Shown here in pieces: positions 12,501 to 20,804 of a stretch of DNA of 21,093 bases. Both the position numbers and the translations under genes were made by a program. The stretch is from Caecitellus pseudoparvulus (lineage: Eukaryota > Bigyra: Bicosoecida), in the NCBI GenBank assembly GCA_965644315.1, contig CBFFRQ010000146.1, forward strand, positions 1-21,093, given 5' to 3'. The notes below the pieces were generated by a model. That model did no database searches. It was not told the DNA's origin and saw nothing but the letters and a program-made list of their open reading frames with translations. Each line of letters starts with the position of its first letter. Within the stretch, counting starts at the first letter, position 1.

Positions 12501-15500
12501 TGGCAGGTGCTGGGCCGGCCCACATTGCTGTTCGCACGGGTGCACAATGTGCCGCTCGACTAGGTGGTGTGGCTGGTTTGCCCAGCGAAGCCTGGAACGC
12601 TGGCACCCAGACAGTGTGGGGTTGTTGGCTGGTGTACGACGCTGAGGCCGCGACAGCGTCCACTGCTCTGAGCCACTCTGTGGGCTTGTGGGACGTGCAG
12701 GCGTCGCAGTGGCTGGCGCCGCTGCGCAGTGTGGGCTTTGCGACGAGTGCCCAGTGGAGCTTGGCCTGTTCAGGCGACGAGCTATGCCTCAGCAAACCGC
12801 TTGCGCCAGGCACACGATATGAAGTTGTGGTTCACAGCGCCAATGCGGCTGGCAGTGTGTCGGAAGGCCGCAGCGGCGTCGTGCAGGTGGCAGCGGAGGA
12901 AGCTGTGGTTGTCGTGGAGGCTGTGGATGCTGCACAGCAGAGCATGCGCTTCAGCGCTGATGTGACGCACGTGCGATTCACTTGGACTGTCACCTCCAGC
13001 TCGCCCCTGCAGTCAGCATTCGCCACGCTGGGCCACATCGCAGGCGCCACGTCTGAGGCACTTGGTGAAGGCATTGCCCTGGATGCAGCAACTTGGAACA
13101 CCTCCAACCCCAGCCCAGGCGTGTACGTGACTCGTGGCGCCGCTGCGTTTGCAGGCCTTGAGCTGCAACACGGCATGGCGGTAGTGGTGAGCGTGCAGGC
13201 GCAGACTGAGGATGGCCGCCGTGCTGTGGGCGCTTCCCTGCCCGTGTTCATGGATGCGCCGTGGTCTCCGCCAGCGTGGTCCGGCGCTGTGGCGATGCTG
13301 GATGGTGCCTGGTTCGGCACAGCTTCACTGCACGCTGGCTCGGCGGCCAAGGCTGTTACAATTGCTGGAGCTGCAGTGGGCGGGATGGGCCGGGTTGTGG
13401 CTGCTGCGCTGTCGCCTGACCTGGCCAGCAAAGACTCGAACGCTTCATGTGGAGCACAGCTGCAGAGTCACCTCGTGGTTGGGGATTCAAGCGCAGGCGT
13501 GTCCTTGCGCCTGCCAGTGCCCACGGACGACATCAGCGGCATCACCGTGCACGAAGTTGCGCTCATCCACAGTCCGTTTTCGGATGGCTCATGCAACGGT
13601 GGGAGCTTCTCCTCCCCGCAATGGCTCGCTGCTGGCGAGGCCGACTTCGTGCAGCTCAGCGCGGATGCTACCTTTGTGACGCTGCCAGCCTCAGCCTTGG
13701 CTGGACGTGTGACTGTGCTGCTCATGCGAGCAGTGAACGGTGCCAGGCAGCAGTCAGTGTACACGTCGCCCCTGCTCGTCGTGGACGGCGATGATGCTCG
13801 TGTGCGAGACCAATCCCCACAGCCTGGCGCGCCGTCCATCCCAGTGCCGGTTGTCAGTGCTACCTGGGCGCCTCCAGTGCAGCGCTGGGTGCAGGGTGGC
13901 TCACGGGATATTGCCTTCCGCCTGCCACTGGTTTCGGCTGTGTCTGTGCCGCTGCAAGGCATGGCGTGGGCGCTGCTCGCTGTGTCACCTGCGGGAGAAG
14001 AAGTGGTGGCTCAAGGGTCCGTGGCATCGCATGAACTGCTACAGGTGGCTTCCGCCTCGGAAGGACTGCTGCAGAGCGTGCCTCTGGACGCTGCCTTCGC
14101 AGCTGCACAAGGCTTCCGAGTGCAAGTCGCGGTGAGCAAGGCGGGCGGCGGGCTCCTGCAGCTGTCCTCCCCCACTGTCCGCCTCGTGCGCACACACCCA
14201 CTGCCCGGCACACTGGCCCTGCTCCCAGATGCACAAGCATGTGGCACTAGCGCAGCCGCCTCCGTGCCAGCTGCCGCGCTGCAGCAAGCTCTGCCGTGGA
14301 CCCGCACCTTCCGCGTGTCTTCGCTCACCGCCAGCGCCTGTGCGCCCCGCACGCTGCAGGCCTCGACTCTGCATGGTGGAAGCGCGGCCCACATCGCAGC
14401 TGGCGAGCTTGCAGAGGCGGTGGCACAGGCTGGCAGTGACCTGCCGTTCATCGTGCCCATGAGCCACGTGGAGCTGTCCCTGGCGAATTGGGCGGATGCA
14501 GGTGCCGGCCTCAGCTCCCTCACACTCACAGTGGGTGCCACGGCTCTGGGGTCTCAAGCCATGCCTCACATGCGGGAGGTGGGCAGCTGGGACGCAGTGC
14601 GATCCAGCGCCTCGTGGACTGACCTTGACCAAGTGGAGAGCGGCCGCGTAGCTCAGGTGACCCTGAACTCCAGCGCACTGGAGGGCGGCGACACGCTGTG
14701 GCTCACAGCTGTCGCCACGAACTTCGCAGGCCTGTCCACAGCAGTCATCGCCCCTCTGGGTGTGCTGGATGTGACACCGCCTGCCTTGACACCACGCATC
14801 TTCATGCCACGAGGCGGCCATGCACTGCTGCCAGGTCCCGGCTTCTCACAGGCGGAGGCTGCCGCGGCCGCCTGCGCAGTACAGACCATGCCTGATCTGA
14901 AGCCTGCGTCCTTCACGACTGTGGAGTCTGTGCAGGCCGGGCTGGTGCTGCGCTTGGAGGGCCTGGGAGATGCCCAGTCAAGACTGGCTAGCGCCACCCT
15001 GTCCGTGCTCGTTGTGCCTGGCCAGCGGAACGGCTCAGGTCCAGCACAGCTGAGCTCCGACCTGCTGCGCATTGGCTCAGGGCTGGTGGACGAGTCTTGC
15101 ACTCTGTCTGCCGTATCCCAAGCGTCAAGCACGGCAGTTGACTCGGGCGCCGTGCTCGCCCTGCAGGGTGGCCTGTGCTCCTGCACACCCAGCGCCACAT
15201 CCCACCCTCTAGGCGCCCCCGCAACGCTTGCCTTGGCCCCCAGTCCCAACGCGCTCACACTCGCTGTGTCACCTGTGCCATGGGGCCATAACGACCGCCT
15301 CTTCCCTGTTGCCCAGGTGGCCAATGGTGCAGGCTCGCAGCAGCTCGTGCTGGGGCAGCCCGTGTTGCTGGACGGCACGGCGCCCACCTGGAGCGACGAA
15401 GTCGAGGTGCGTGACGGCGGCGACGTGGACGCAGACTGCATCCTGGGCAGTCCTGGGGCAGTGTTCCAAGCCTCATGGACACCAGCAGCTGATGCAGAGT

Positions 15501-15814
15501 CGGGCATCCTGCAGTACGAGTGGTGCATTGGCAGCACCGGCTCTGACGCCGGGCGGGACGACCTCATGCCATGCAGGCTCGTGGGCGACTCCCTGGAAGC
15601 CAGTGCCCTGCTGACTGGGCCAGACCAAGATGAAGATGGCTTCTTCACCTGGCCGTCTGGCGGCACGCTCTTCGTGAGCGTGCGGGCCCAGAACGGAGCT
15701 GGGACGTGGGGCGCCTGGATCACGTCGGACGGCGCCCGAGCCCTGTGTGATGCAGCACAGGACACTTCCTGTGTGGTGGAGGATGTCCGCGGGGTGCTAT
15801 GTGTAGCATTGTAA
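494..15814 (+). CDS. Giant secreted CTLD / glycine-rich / FN3-like mosaic protein (3 exons, 5059 aa)
   Basis: Proposed exons are 494-752, 821-914 and 988-15814; the joined length is 15180 nt, an exact multiple of three. I chose the ATG at 494 because it puts a hydrophobic core (LLCVLVVVLLPSLAWA) at residues 20-35, with likely cleavage after AWA. The frame is open back to position 29, so a longer N-terminus is possible. Order of parts: CTLD1 residues 38-176, a Pro/Ser/Thr/Arg linker near 182-212, CTLD2-5 about 225-825, two Gly-rich blocks 827-1476, a Cys-rich block 1477-1728, CTLD6-8 about 1821-2270, then FN3-like units to about 5049, with an ephrin-receptor-like Cys module at 3645-3737. I see no transmembrane helix or GPI signal at the C-terminus. 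The architecture suggests a secreted or matrix/adhesion protein; ligand and exact role are unknown. The TAA stop lies inside GTAAGT, so a further 3' exon is possible. Coding is certain; splicing and both ends are inferred. Confidence 0.85.
753..820 (+). other. Intron 1 of the giant gene (68 bp, phase 1)
   Basis: The intron begins GTGCGA and ends GCACAG. A CTGAC sequence about 20 nt before the acceptor fits the branch-point consensus (yCTRAY). Without splicing, the lectin frame stops at TGA 824-826. With splicing, residues read GGELAAFHSHA then DLTAVASALNLDE...WIWF, the normal order of a CTLD helix-2 and WIGL-like motif. The rescue of a recognisable domain supports the intron; there is no transcript evidence here. 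Confidence 0.75.
915..987 (+). other. Intron 2 of the giant gene (73 bp, phase 2)
   Basis: The intron begins GTACGT and ends CCACAG. A CTCAC branch-like element lies upstream of a C-rich tract with seven consecutive C. The exon-2 frame would stop at TAA just after this tract. Joining 914 to 988 instead continues into DCSPYNGDLHC and the conserved C-terminal CTLD cysteines (CGMV, GICM). Other phase-compatible donors exist at 867, 879 and 906; 915 was chosen for its match to the donor consensus and for keeping the WIWF motif. Confidence 0.65.
1178..1270 (+). repeat. Pro/Ser/Thr/Arg-rich linker with 18-bp tandem units
   Basis: The linker between CTLD1 and CTLD2 is built from PSPSRT-type hexapeptides encoded by an 18-bp unit repeated about 2.5 times with third-position variation. 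It ends in a Thr-Pro rich tail. Such linkers are typically extended and O-glycosylated in secreted proteins; that role is inferred from composition only. Confidence 0.75.
1307..3112 (+). other. CTLD2 to CTLD5 array
   Basis: Four consecutive CTLD-like modules start at the cysteines at 1307, 1751, 2207 and 2645. Each opens with a CPPG/CPxG-type turn followed by a second Cys, has a WhxGL-type centre (FWLN, VAVGAA, VWTGG, WVGVR) and closes with a C-x-C pair such as FACVA, TACEM or FICEY. CTLD3 carries a SHPD stretch where family members often have EPN/QPD; the others show no clear Ca2+ site. The modules are quite diverged from each other, implying old duplications. They are probably recognition or adhesion modules. 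Confidence 0.7.
3113..5062 (+). other. Tandem glycine-rich domains
   Basis: There are two blocks, 3113-4102 and 4103-5062. Each begins with a Cys, then a beta-strand lead-in (FTVPAGVHFILIKARGAGGG in the first, VHTVTSPVGALAADVRLYGAGG in the second), then runs of Gly with interspersed motifs such as LLVAGGGGGGG and IAVVGGGGGG, and ends with GGGGGTSF or GGGGGAGFYL. This layout resembles the glycine-rich domain of ALK/LTK-type receptors and related protist proteins. In that family Gly-rich polyproline-II helices pack into a ligand-facing platform. Assignment is by motif resemblance only. Confidence 0.6.
5063..5815 (+). other. Cysteine-rich block with CNDDxACTxxDxCxxGxCxG repeats
   Basis: About 250 residues are dense in Cys. 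Two clear units match a pattern of Cys-Asn-Asp, Ala-Cys, Asp-x-Cys, Gly-x-Cys-x-Gly (GTACNDDLACTF and later LACNDTDACSY), with intervening YCD/VCDGLGGC segments. These look like small disulfide-stabilised, possibly Ca2+-binding modules common in large secreted proteins of protists and some bacteria. I cannot assign a specific named domain. Confidence 0.6.
6095..7446 (+). other. CTLD6 to CTLD8 array
   Basis: Three further CTLD-like modules start at the cysteines at 6095, 6545 and 7028. They share CPxG openings, a conserved AAQASC/ARAGC/ADVQC helix cysteine, the central CWLGM, CWLGL and CWTGL motifs, and closings FLCET, AMCEA and AVCTR. They resemble each other more than CTLD1-5, suggesting a second, later expansion. 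The long-loop Ca2+ motif is absent. Confidence 0.7.
7447..15780 (+). repeat. About 20 fibronectin-III-like repeat units
   Basis: The last ~2780 residues are a degenerate series of units of about 110-140 residues. Their shared marks are a tryptophan strand (W..F.D.ES...Y), a Gly-x-x-Tyr/Phe-x-V-x-V-x-A-x-N-x-A-G-L strand and a boundary SDGVxxDxxPP. Boundary motifs are visible near 7840, 8240, 9400, 9760, 10820, 11470, 12140, 14765 and 15375; others are degraded. This matches FN3-type beta-sandwich arrays of large extracellular proteins. Units after about 12500 are more diverged and Ala/Val rich. The exact unit count is approximate. Confidence 0.65.
11567..11842 (+). other. Ephrin-receptor-like (GCC2/GCC3-type) cysteine module
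   Basis: About 92 residues with CGC, MCVCGAGYEL, CEPC and then CAPGTFSQSGTCTPCPAGTF followed by CLPC. The C-x-P-G-T-F...C-x-P-C-P-x-G-T-F spacing is the classic ephrin-receptor-like/GCC2-GCC3 pattern. It sits inside the FN3-like array and separates the better conserved units on its N-terminal side from the more diverged units after it. Confidence 0.7.
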
Positions 15815-16518
15815 GTTGAGCTGCAACTGGAATGCAATGATTGCTCTGTCTTCATTTGCTGCGACCGCACTGCGCACCTGTCGCATCACTCTGAGTGACT
15901 CCTTTCCAGCAGATCGCTGACTTGATCGGGCACGCGGAACTCTGGGGAACTCCCCCTCACAGGTGGGTAGCCTGTGCTGCAGAGATATGCCCGAGCGCCT
16001 TCTCAGGACCGTCATGCGCTTGGGTTGGATGGAGGGTGGACGGGTTGTGCACGTGACGACGCTCAACACCTCGTCACGTGAGCAGGGTTTATCACCGATG
16101 GCAAGCTCCCTGGGGCCTGTAGTGTTATGGTGCTCAGGAATTAATGGGTCCTTCTCTCCAATTGCACGTGGGGACACCGCCTGGCGCTGGAGGCGAGTCC
16201 TGCCGAGCTTGCGGTTGGGTTGCGTGGCGTGCATGGACTTTGCAGATTGCCTGCCTTGCCTTGCACTCTATGCCATGAAGCTCAAAGCTGCATCGGAAAC
16301 TGCACAAGGCTCCCGGGTCCAGGGTGCGGTGAGCAAGGCGGGCGGCGGTGAGCTTGTCAGCTGCAACGGGGCAGCGCGCAGGTTGAAAAGGCGGAGCTTT
16401 CAGCTCTGAAAACCACGCTAGCACCTACCGCCAGAGAGCCTACCAGTGCGAACCGGCCACGTCACGATTGCATTCCATGGCATTGTAGAAGGCTGCCGCC
16501 TTCGCAAGCTTCTCCCAC
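15815..16518. other. Convergent intergenic region with possible 3' exons
   Basis: About 700 bp lie between the two converging open frames. A strong acceptor-like sequence (GTGAC, then a pyrimidine tract and CCAG at 15908-15909) would give a 99-bp intron with the GTAAGT at 15811 and a short alternative C-terminus (F-R-S-L-T) ending at 15925. Using AG 15981-15982 instead would add a frame open to 16409. On the minus strand, GTAAGT at 16522 could splice to the acceptor at 16361, adding only one Cys. Which of these is used cannot be decided from sequence alone. Confidence 0.4.
16301..16348 (+). repeat. Diverged copy of giant-gene segment 14104-14151
   Basis: This 48-bp segment matches 14104-14151 at 42 of 48 positions, including 23 identical bases at the 3' end. 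Read in the frame open from 15963 to 16409 it encodes AQGSRVQGAVSKAGGG, against AQGFRVQVAVSKAGGG in the giant protein. It may be part of an extra 3' exon of the giant gene or the relic of a duplication. The flanks are only weakly similar. Confidence 0.6.
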
Positions 16519-18614
16519 TTACCATGCCCGTCCGCCGGACCCCCCTCGCCGTCCAGCAGACATGCTGCGTGCTGGGGACCCGCTGCGGGAGGTTGTCTTG
16601 CCGAAGTTGCGGCCACGACGGGGGCTCCCGCCATCTGCAACGATGCGCGACCGGCGCATGCTGCCGGAGGTGAGGTTCGGGCGCATCAGCACAGAGATGT
16701 CGTGGATGATTTCATCTGTGCCTTGGTTTGTTCGGCCGTTGAACCGCTTACCGGCACGGTTGTCGCTCTCACCATTGATGCGCCCGTCGCCGCTCCGGAA
16801 GCGCTCAGCGTACACGCCCGTGTAGTTGCGCACGTCGTACAGGCGCTTGTAGATGCCGGCCAGAGGCACGACGTCCTCGCCAGTCTTGTTCATCTCATGA
16901 AGGACCAAGTCGTAGTGGGGCACGAGGTGGTTGGCGATGAGCAGGCGCAGGCCATCTGCAGGGGTGTAGTCGGGGTACTTGCGCTCGGAGATGGCAGACA
17001 GCGCATCCAAGAAGTGCGTAAAACCCAGCCGGCGCTCCAGCTTAGGACGGGCCTTGGTGAAGATCAGGTCAATCTCAGTTCGCGTGACGATCCTGTCCAT
17101 GAGGCCAGGGCACTCCTTGGCGAACTTCATGAACATGAAGGAGTCCAGGCTGTCCTGCACCGTCATGACGCTGCTGCGGCCGAAGTTGCAGTAGAAGTGG
17201 AAGATGTCTTGGATCTGCACCTGGCTCAGCTTGGGCAGGGACTCGACATCAGTCAACACCAGTTGGCCAACAGAGTTCGTGCTGGTGGCGTAGGCTGGCG
17301 TGGGCGCACCACGCCGACCGGATCCCCCCCCTCTCGCACTCCCTGCACCCCCTCCACGGCTTCCCATGCTAGCCTGCAGCTTGGAGATGCGTGCAGAGCG
17401 ATCTCGGATCGCAAGCTGAAGGTCGCGCACCGCTGTCGGGTCCGTCGTCGTCTCCAGCTGGCCCGTGAAGTGCTCGATGTCTGCGTACAGCTCGTCGATC
17501 TCAGCAGCAGCTTCAGCGGCAGACCCCCCTCCTCCTGAGCCACCCTCCTCCTCTTGCAACTTGCCGGCGAGGGCCATGATGGTGGAGGCCAGCGCCGTCG
17601 TGTCTCCGCTGGCTTGCGCCGCGGCAATGCTGGCCATGAGCTCGTCCTGAGCCCGCTTGTCCACGCCGCCACGGGCTGCCCCCCCGCTGCTTGCGGGGCG
17701 CCGGGTGGAGCGGCCACGGCTGCTTGCTCGTCCCTTGCTGCGGGATCGGCGGCCAGGGGTGGAGGAGCGAGAAGGGGAGCCACTGCGCCCCTTGCGGCCC
17801 ATGGTGCCAGACTTGAGATCGGGGCGCATCAGCACAGAGATGTCGTGGATGATTTCATCCGTTCGCTGGTTCGTCATCCCCGTGAACCGCTTACCGGCAC
17901 GGTTGTCGCTCTCACCGTTGATGCGCCCGTCGCCGCTCCGGAAGCGCTCAGCGTACACGCCCGTGTAGTTGCGCACGTCGTACAGGCGCTTGTAGATGCC
18001 GGCCAGAGGCACGACGTCCTCGCCAGTCTTCTCCATCTCGTGTGTCACAAGGTCGTAGTGGGGCACGAGGTGGTTGGCGATGAGCAGGCGCAGGCCCTCG
18101 GCTGGCGGGAAGTCAGGGTGCTTGCGCTCCGAGATGGCAGACAGCGCATCCAGGAAGTGCTCGAAGGAGAGACGGCGCTCAAACTTAGGACGGGCCTTGG
18201 TGAAGATCAGGTCAATGTCGGTGCGGGTGACGCCGCCGCCCAACAGGCCAGGGCACTCCTTGGCGAACTTCATGAACATGAAGGAGTCCAGGCTGTCTTG
18301 CACCGTCATGACGCTGCTGCGGCCGAAGTTGCAGTAGAACATAAAGATGTCGTGGATCTGCTCCTTAGTCAACAGCCGCGCGGGTGCCTGACGTGCACCA
18401 GCACCACCCGGCCCACGCGCAGAGGCTGACGCGTCAACCTGCTCCCGAGCCTGCACGCGGTGAATGCTCTCACGCAAGTCACTGCTGTACTTTGATTCGG
18501 CTGCGTAGGGGGGTGGGCATGGGATGAGACATTCGCACACTCGCAGGCAGTCCTTGTGGTGCAGCGCGCGGGGAGCGGAAGTTGGTGTGCAACACGCTCC
18601 GACGTACCAGCCAT
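16519..18614 (-). CDS. Double p25-alpha (TPPP-like) protein, 2 exons, 662 aa
   Basis: Proposed exons on the minus strand are 18614-18608 (ATG GCT G) and 18500-16519; the total of 1989 nt is a multiple of three and the protein starts MAAESKYSSD. The continuous frame upstream of the intron begins only with GTG at 18540 and reads through the intron's C-rich tract. Two p25-alpha domains lie at about residues 51-230 and 432-611. Each has the family landmarks: a KFAKECPGL helix, VTRTDIDLIFTKARPK, FLDALSAISERK and the C-terminal YTGVYAERFRSGDGR Gly-rich segment. Between them are SR-rich (RSGSPSRSSTPGRRSRS) and Ala/Glu-rich, coiled-coil-like stretches; the tail is again Ser/Arg/Gly rich. Known TPPP proteins bind and bundle tubulin and are conserved in ciliated eukaryotes, so a microtubule or flagellar role is likely. 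TAA lies inside GTAAGT, so the last residues are provisional. Confidence 0.88.
16669..17222 (-). repeat. p25-alpha domain, C-terminal copy
   Basis: This is ungapped against the N-terminal copy, with a constant offset of 1143 bp (381 codons). The protein copies differ at about 22 of some 187 positions (about 88% identical), mostly in the loop after CPGL (LGGG versus MDRI) and at the segment ends. The core RLYDVRNYTGVYAERF segment is identical. Confidence 0.88.
17812..18365 (-). repeat. p25-alpha domain, N-terminal copy
   Basis: This is the partner of the C-terminal copy at a fixed 1143-bp offset. It carries the LGGG loop variant and FMFYC instead of FHFYC near the start. Together the copies form a tandem internal duplication in which the SR/coiled-coil linker is the non-duplicated spacer. 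Confidence 0.88.
18501..18607 (-). other. Intron 1 of the p25-alpha gene (107 bp, phase 1)
   Basis: On the minus strand the intron starts GTACGT, the same donor hexamer as intron 2 of the giant gene, and ends in a C-rich tract followed by TACGCAG. It separates a 7-nt coding piece (Met-Ala plus one base) from the main exon. It gives the gene an ATG start, which the unspliced frame lacks. Confidence 0.7.
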
Positions 18615-19164
18615 CGTAGGGTTCAAGAAAAAGGCTTGGGGAGAATGAATCCCTCAGATATCACGCTTCTGTGCGTGGGTTACCCGTCAAGGAGCAATGT
18701 AATGTTCACAGCGACCACAAACACCTTGGCGGTCGGCCAGTGAACTGCAACTGCGAGGTTGCTTGCGACACCAGCGGCAAGGCACCAGCAGTGATTCAGT
18801 GCGAGGCAAACACGCAAACAAGCATGCGCATGCAAGGTGTCGGCGAGTTGTGTGTAAGTTGACGTTTGGCATTGCCGAGGAACTGTCATCCCCGCGCCTG
18901 AATGCCAAGGGCTTCCCCTCCAAACCCTGCTCTGGCCTCATCCCTGCCACACTCTGGCTCTCACTGCATGAAGTCCACCTGGAACGCCCAACCTCCACCT
19001 CCACCACACTTGCCCTCGGCCGCAACAGTGTGCTTCAGGCGATAGACATGCGTCCGGCTTGCACTGGCAACCCTGCCTTGTATCTGCGACTAGAACCAGA
19101 AGGGAAGCTCATTGCTGCAGCCCTGCGCGCCTGGCCGCGCTGCACGATGACCAGGACGAAGGAG
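18615..19164. other. Region upstream of the p25-alpha gene, no confident gene
   Basis: This probably contains the p25-alpha promoter and 5' UTR. A plus-strand frame open across 18763-19170 has no ATG until 19048, so I do not call it. A second plus frame ending at TAG 19308-19310 has a protein-like tail (DQDEGGLIQVKRKESPMNTV, then VVDVALHRMLAVAESKG) and could be a 3' exon of an unseen gene. A GTAAGT donor-like site lies near 18852. None of this is conclusive. Confidence 0.35.
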
Positions 19165-19204
19165 GTCTGATACAGGTCAAACGGAAGGAGAGTCCAATGA
19201 ACAC
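19165..19204 (+). repeat. Left arm of a 40-bp inverted repeat
   Basis: This arm matches the reverse complement of the last 40 bases of the window at 38 of 40 positions, with the first 29 bases identical. On the plus strand one frame reads LIQVKRKESPMNT. The copy's limit on the other side cannot be seen because the window ends there. Confidence 0.9.
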
Positions 19205-19726
19205 TGTGCGGGTTTGCAGCGCTGGCCAGTCCAGCGCGCAGCCAGGCAAGAGCAGCGTGGTCGACGTCGCGTTGCACCGCATGCTGGCTGTGGCAGAGAG
19301 CAAGGGATAGAGGTGCTCTTTCTATCACTACTTTACGCAGCTTGGGTTGACATGCACCAGATCAAGTCCCGTCTCAACGTGGGTGGGGACTAAGCCCGGC
19401 AGGGTTGGACCAAGGCCGCCTGTCAGGCAGCGTGGGCCAGGCACAACAATCGAGACTTGGCCGAGAGCGGCAAGATCTGCCAACCACACCGCGCTCGGCA
19501 TGCTGCCTTGAATATACAAGCACTGATTGCCTCGACTTTATACGTCTCGGACGGAATTTGACCTGGTCAATCGGTTTACCTCATTGAAAGACGCTGTTCT
19601 TGTGCGCCCCGACATGGACATCTGCTGCTCAACAAAGAAATCTCCACAACGAAGACTCCCGCAGACAGTCACGAACCCGTGTTGCTTTCAGTCGACTGCT
19701 TGTTTCATGAACGCAGGAATGCCACG

Positions 19727-19930
19727 CTATCGGGCGATACAGCCTGATACGAAAGCGGCAGCGAAGCGGACATCGTAAAAACAAGAATCCTCCAAACTAT
19801 CCCCAATCTCTTTCACAGTCGGAGAGCACAACAATAAATCATTTGCAGCATGCTCCAACTCACCACTTCTCGCCAGTTGCCGCAAGCTCACTGCATCAAC
19901 ACCCAAAAACAGCCTTGTTGAGGCAGATTC
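19727..19930 (-). CDS. Possible terminal exon, hypothetical protein
   Basis: Minus-strand frame open from 19969 to a TAG at 19727. It has no ATG near its start, but an intron-like 3' end lies just upstream (a CTAAT branch-like word and an acceptor GATGCAG ending at 19931). From 19930 it reads ESASTRLFLGVDAVSLRQ and onward, with well-spaced hydrophobic and charged residues. I recognise no family. It may equally be a chance open frame. Confidence 0.18.
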   Translation of the reverse strand, partial: ESASTRLFLGVDAVSLRQLARSGELEHAANDLLLCSPTVKEIGDSLEDSCFYDVRFAAAFVSGCIAR

Positions 19931-20804
19931 CTGCATCACGCCAATGTACACATCAAGTATTAGCAACCTTTAGGAGAAAGCAAGGCTCTAGTTCACAGAG
20001 CGGAAACACATTTATTGCGCGCGTTTGACCCACACGAAAAGAGAACATTCGACTTCACGAGACCAAACTCCTCAGACACTGTGCACCCCTTTCAACCCTC
20101 TAGACAGAGGTTCAGCATGCCGATTTTCTCAAGGAATCCTCCAAAGAGAGCATCAAGTGTTCAGAGAAGAACAAAACGTAAGCTGCATCCAATGCAAGTT
20201 AAATACTCGACTTCTTTGGCTATGTAAAACAAAAATGCCTCTCTAGAAGCTTGTCTGAAAAGGGCAAAAACACGACAGAGCTCTCACGCTCATCTGTATC
20301 ACTCAACAGGAAAAGTGCAGACAAAGGAATGTAAATCTACGAGGCATTCCAGCTTACACCATTGAAACTACGAGTGCCTTCAGCAATCAAGTGTTCGGCG
20401 AAAATGATGCCCCACAGATAGAGTATCAGAATGGCGAGCTTGTGGTACACAGATAAAATGGCAAAAGCTGTCCATCGGAGCTATTCAGTCAGAAACCATC
20501 AAAATTTGCTTGCTTTCTAGCTTCGACGAAAATGCAATGGAATTTAATCAGCACTGTTGTACGTTGAAGTACCAAAACAGGCTTGATTTGAGTGAGCAGC
20601 TTTGTGACATTGTAGTCTGATCTGGGAATACGCTCCATAGACTGTCGCCTTTGTTGATGATCGTTGAGCTGAAGGATGAAAAATCAACTTGTAACAGAAG
20701 CCATGTCGATAGTTAGAACAGAATCAACGAAACACTTGAAACTCGCATGAGCGTTCACAAGACTAGAATCTTCAGAAACTTTCATCCAAGACACAGACCA
20801 CCCC

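Noticed and set aside
14653-15870. 405-codon minus-strand open frame
   Set aside because: It is antisense to the FN3-like exon and has no domain; long antisense frames are expected in GC-rich coding DNA.
15829-16478. 11-bp inverted repeat TGGAATGCAAT / ATTGCATTCCA in the convergent region
   Set aside because: The arms are short and about 640 bp apart; this can occur by chance and shows no terminator-like structure.
18501-18540. GTG 18540 as the start of the p25-alpha protein (MCECLIPCPPP...)
   Set aside because: It is not an ATG, and the encoded Pro/Cys stretch is the C-rich tract of a likely 3' splice site.
18763-19170. 136-codon plus-strand frame upstream of the inverted repeat
   Set aside because: It begins with TTG and has no ATG until 19048. 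The competing frame ending at 19310 is at least as protein-like, so no confident gene call is possible.
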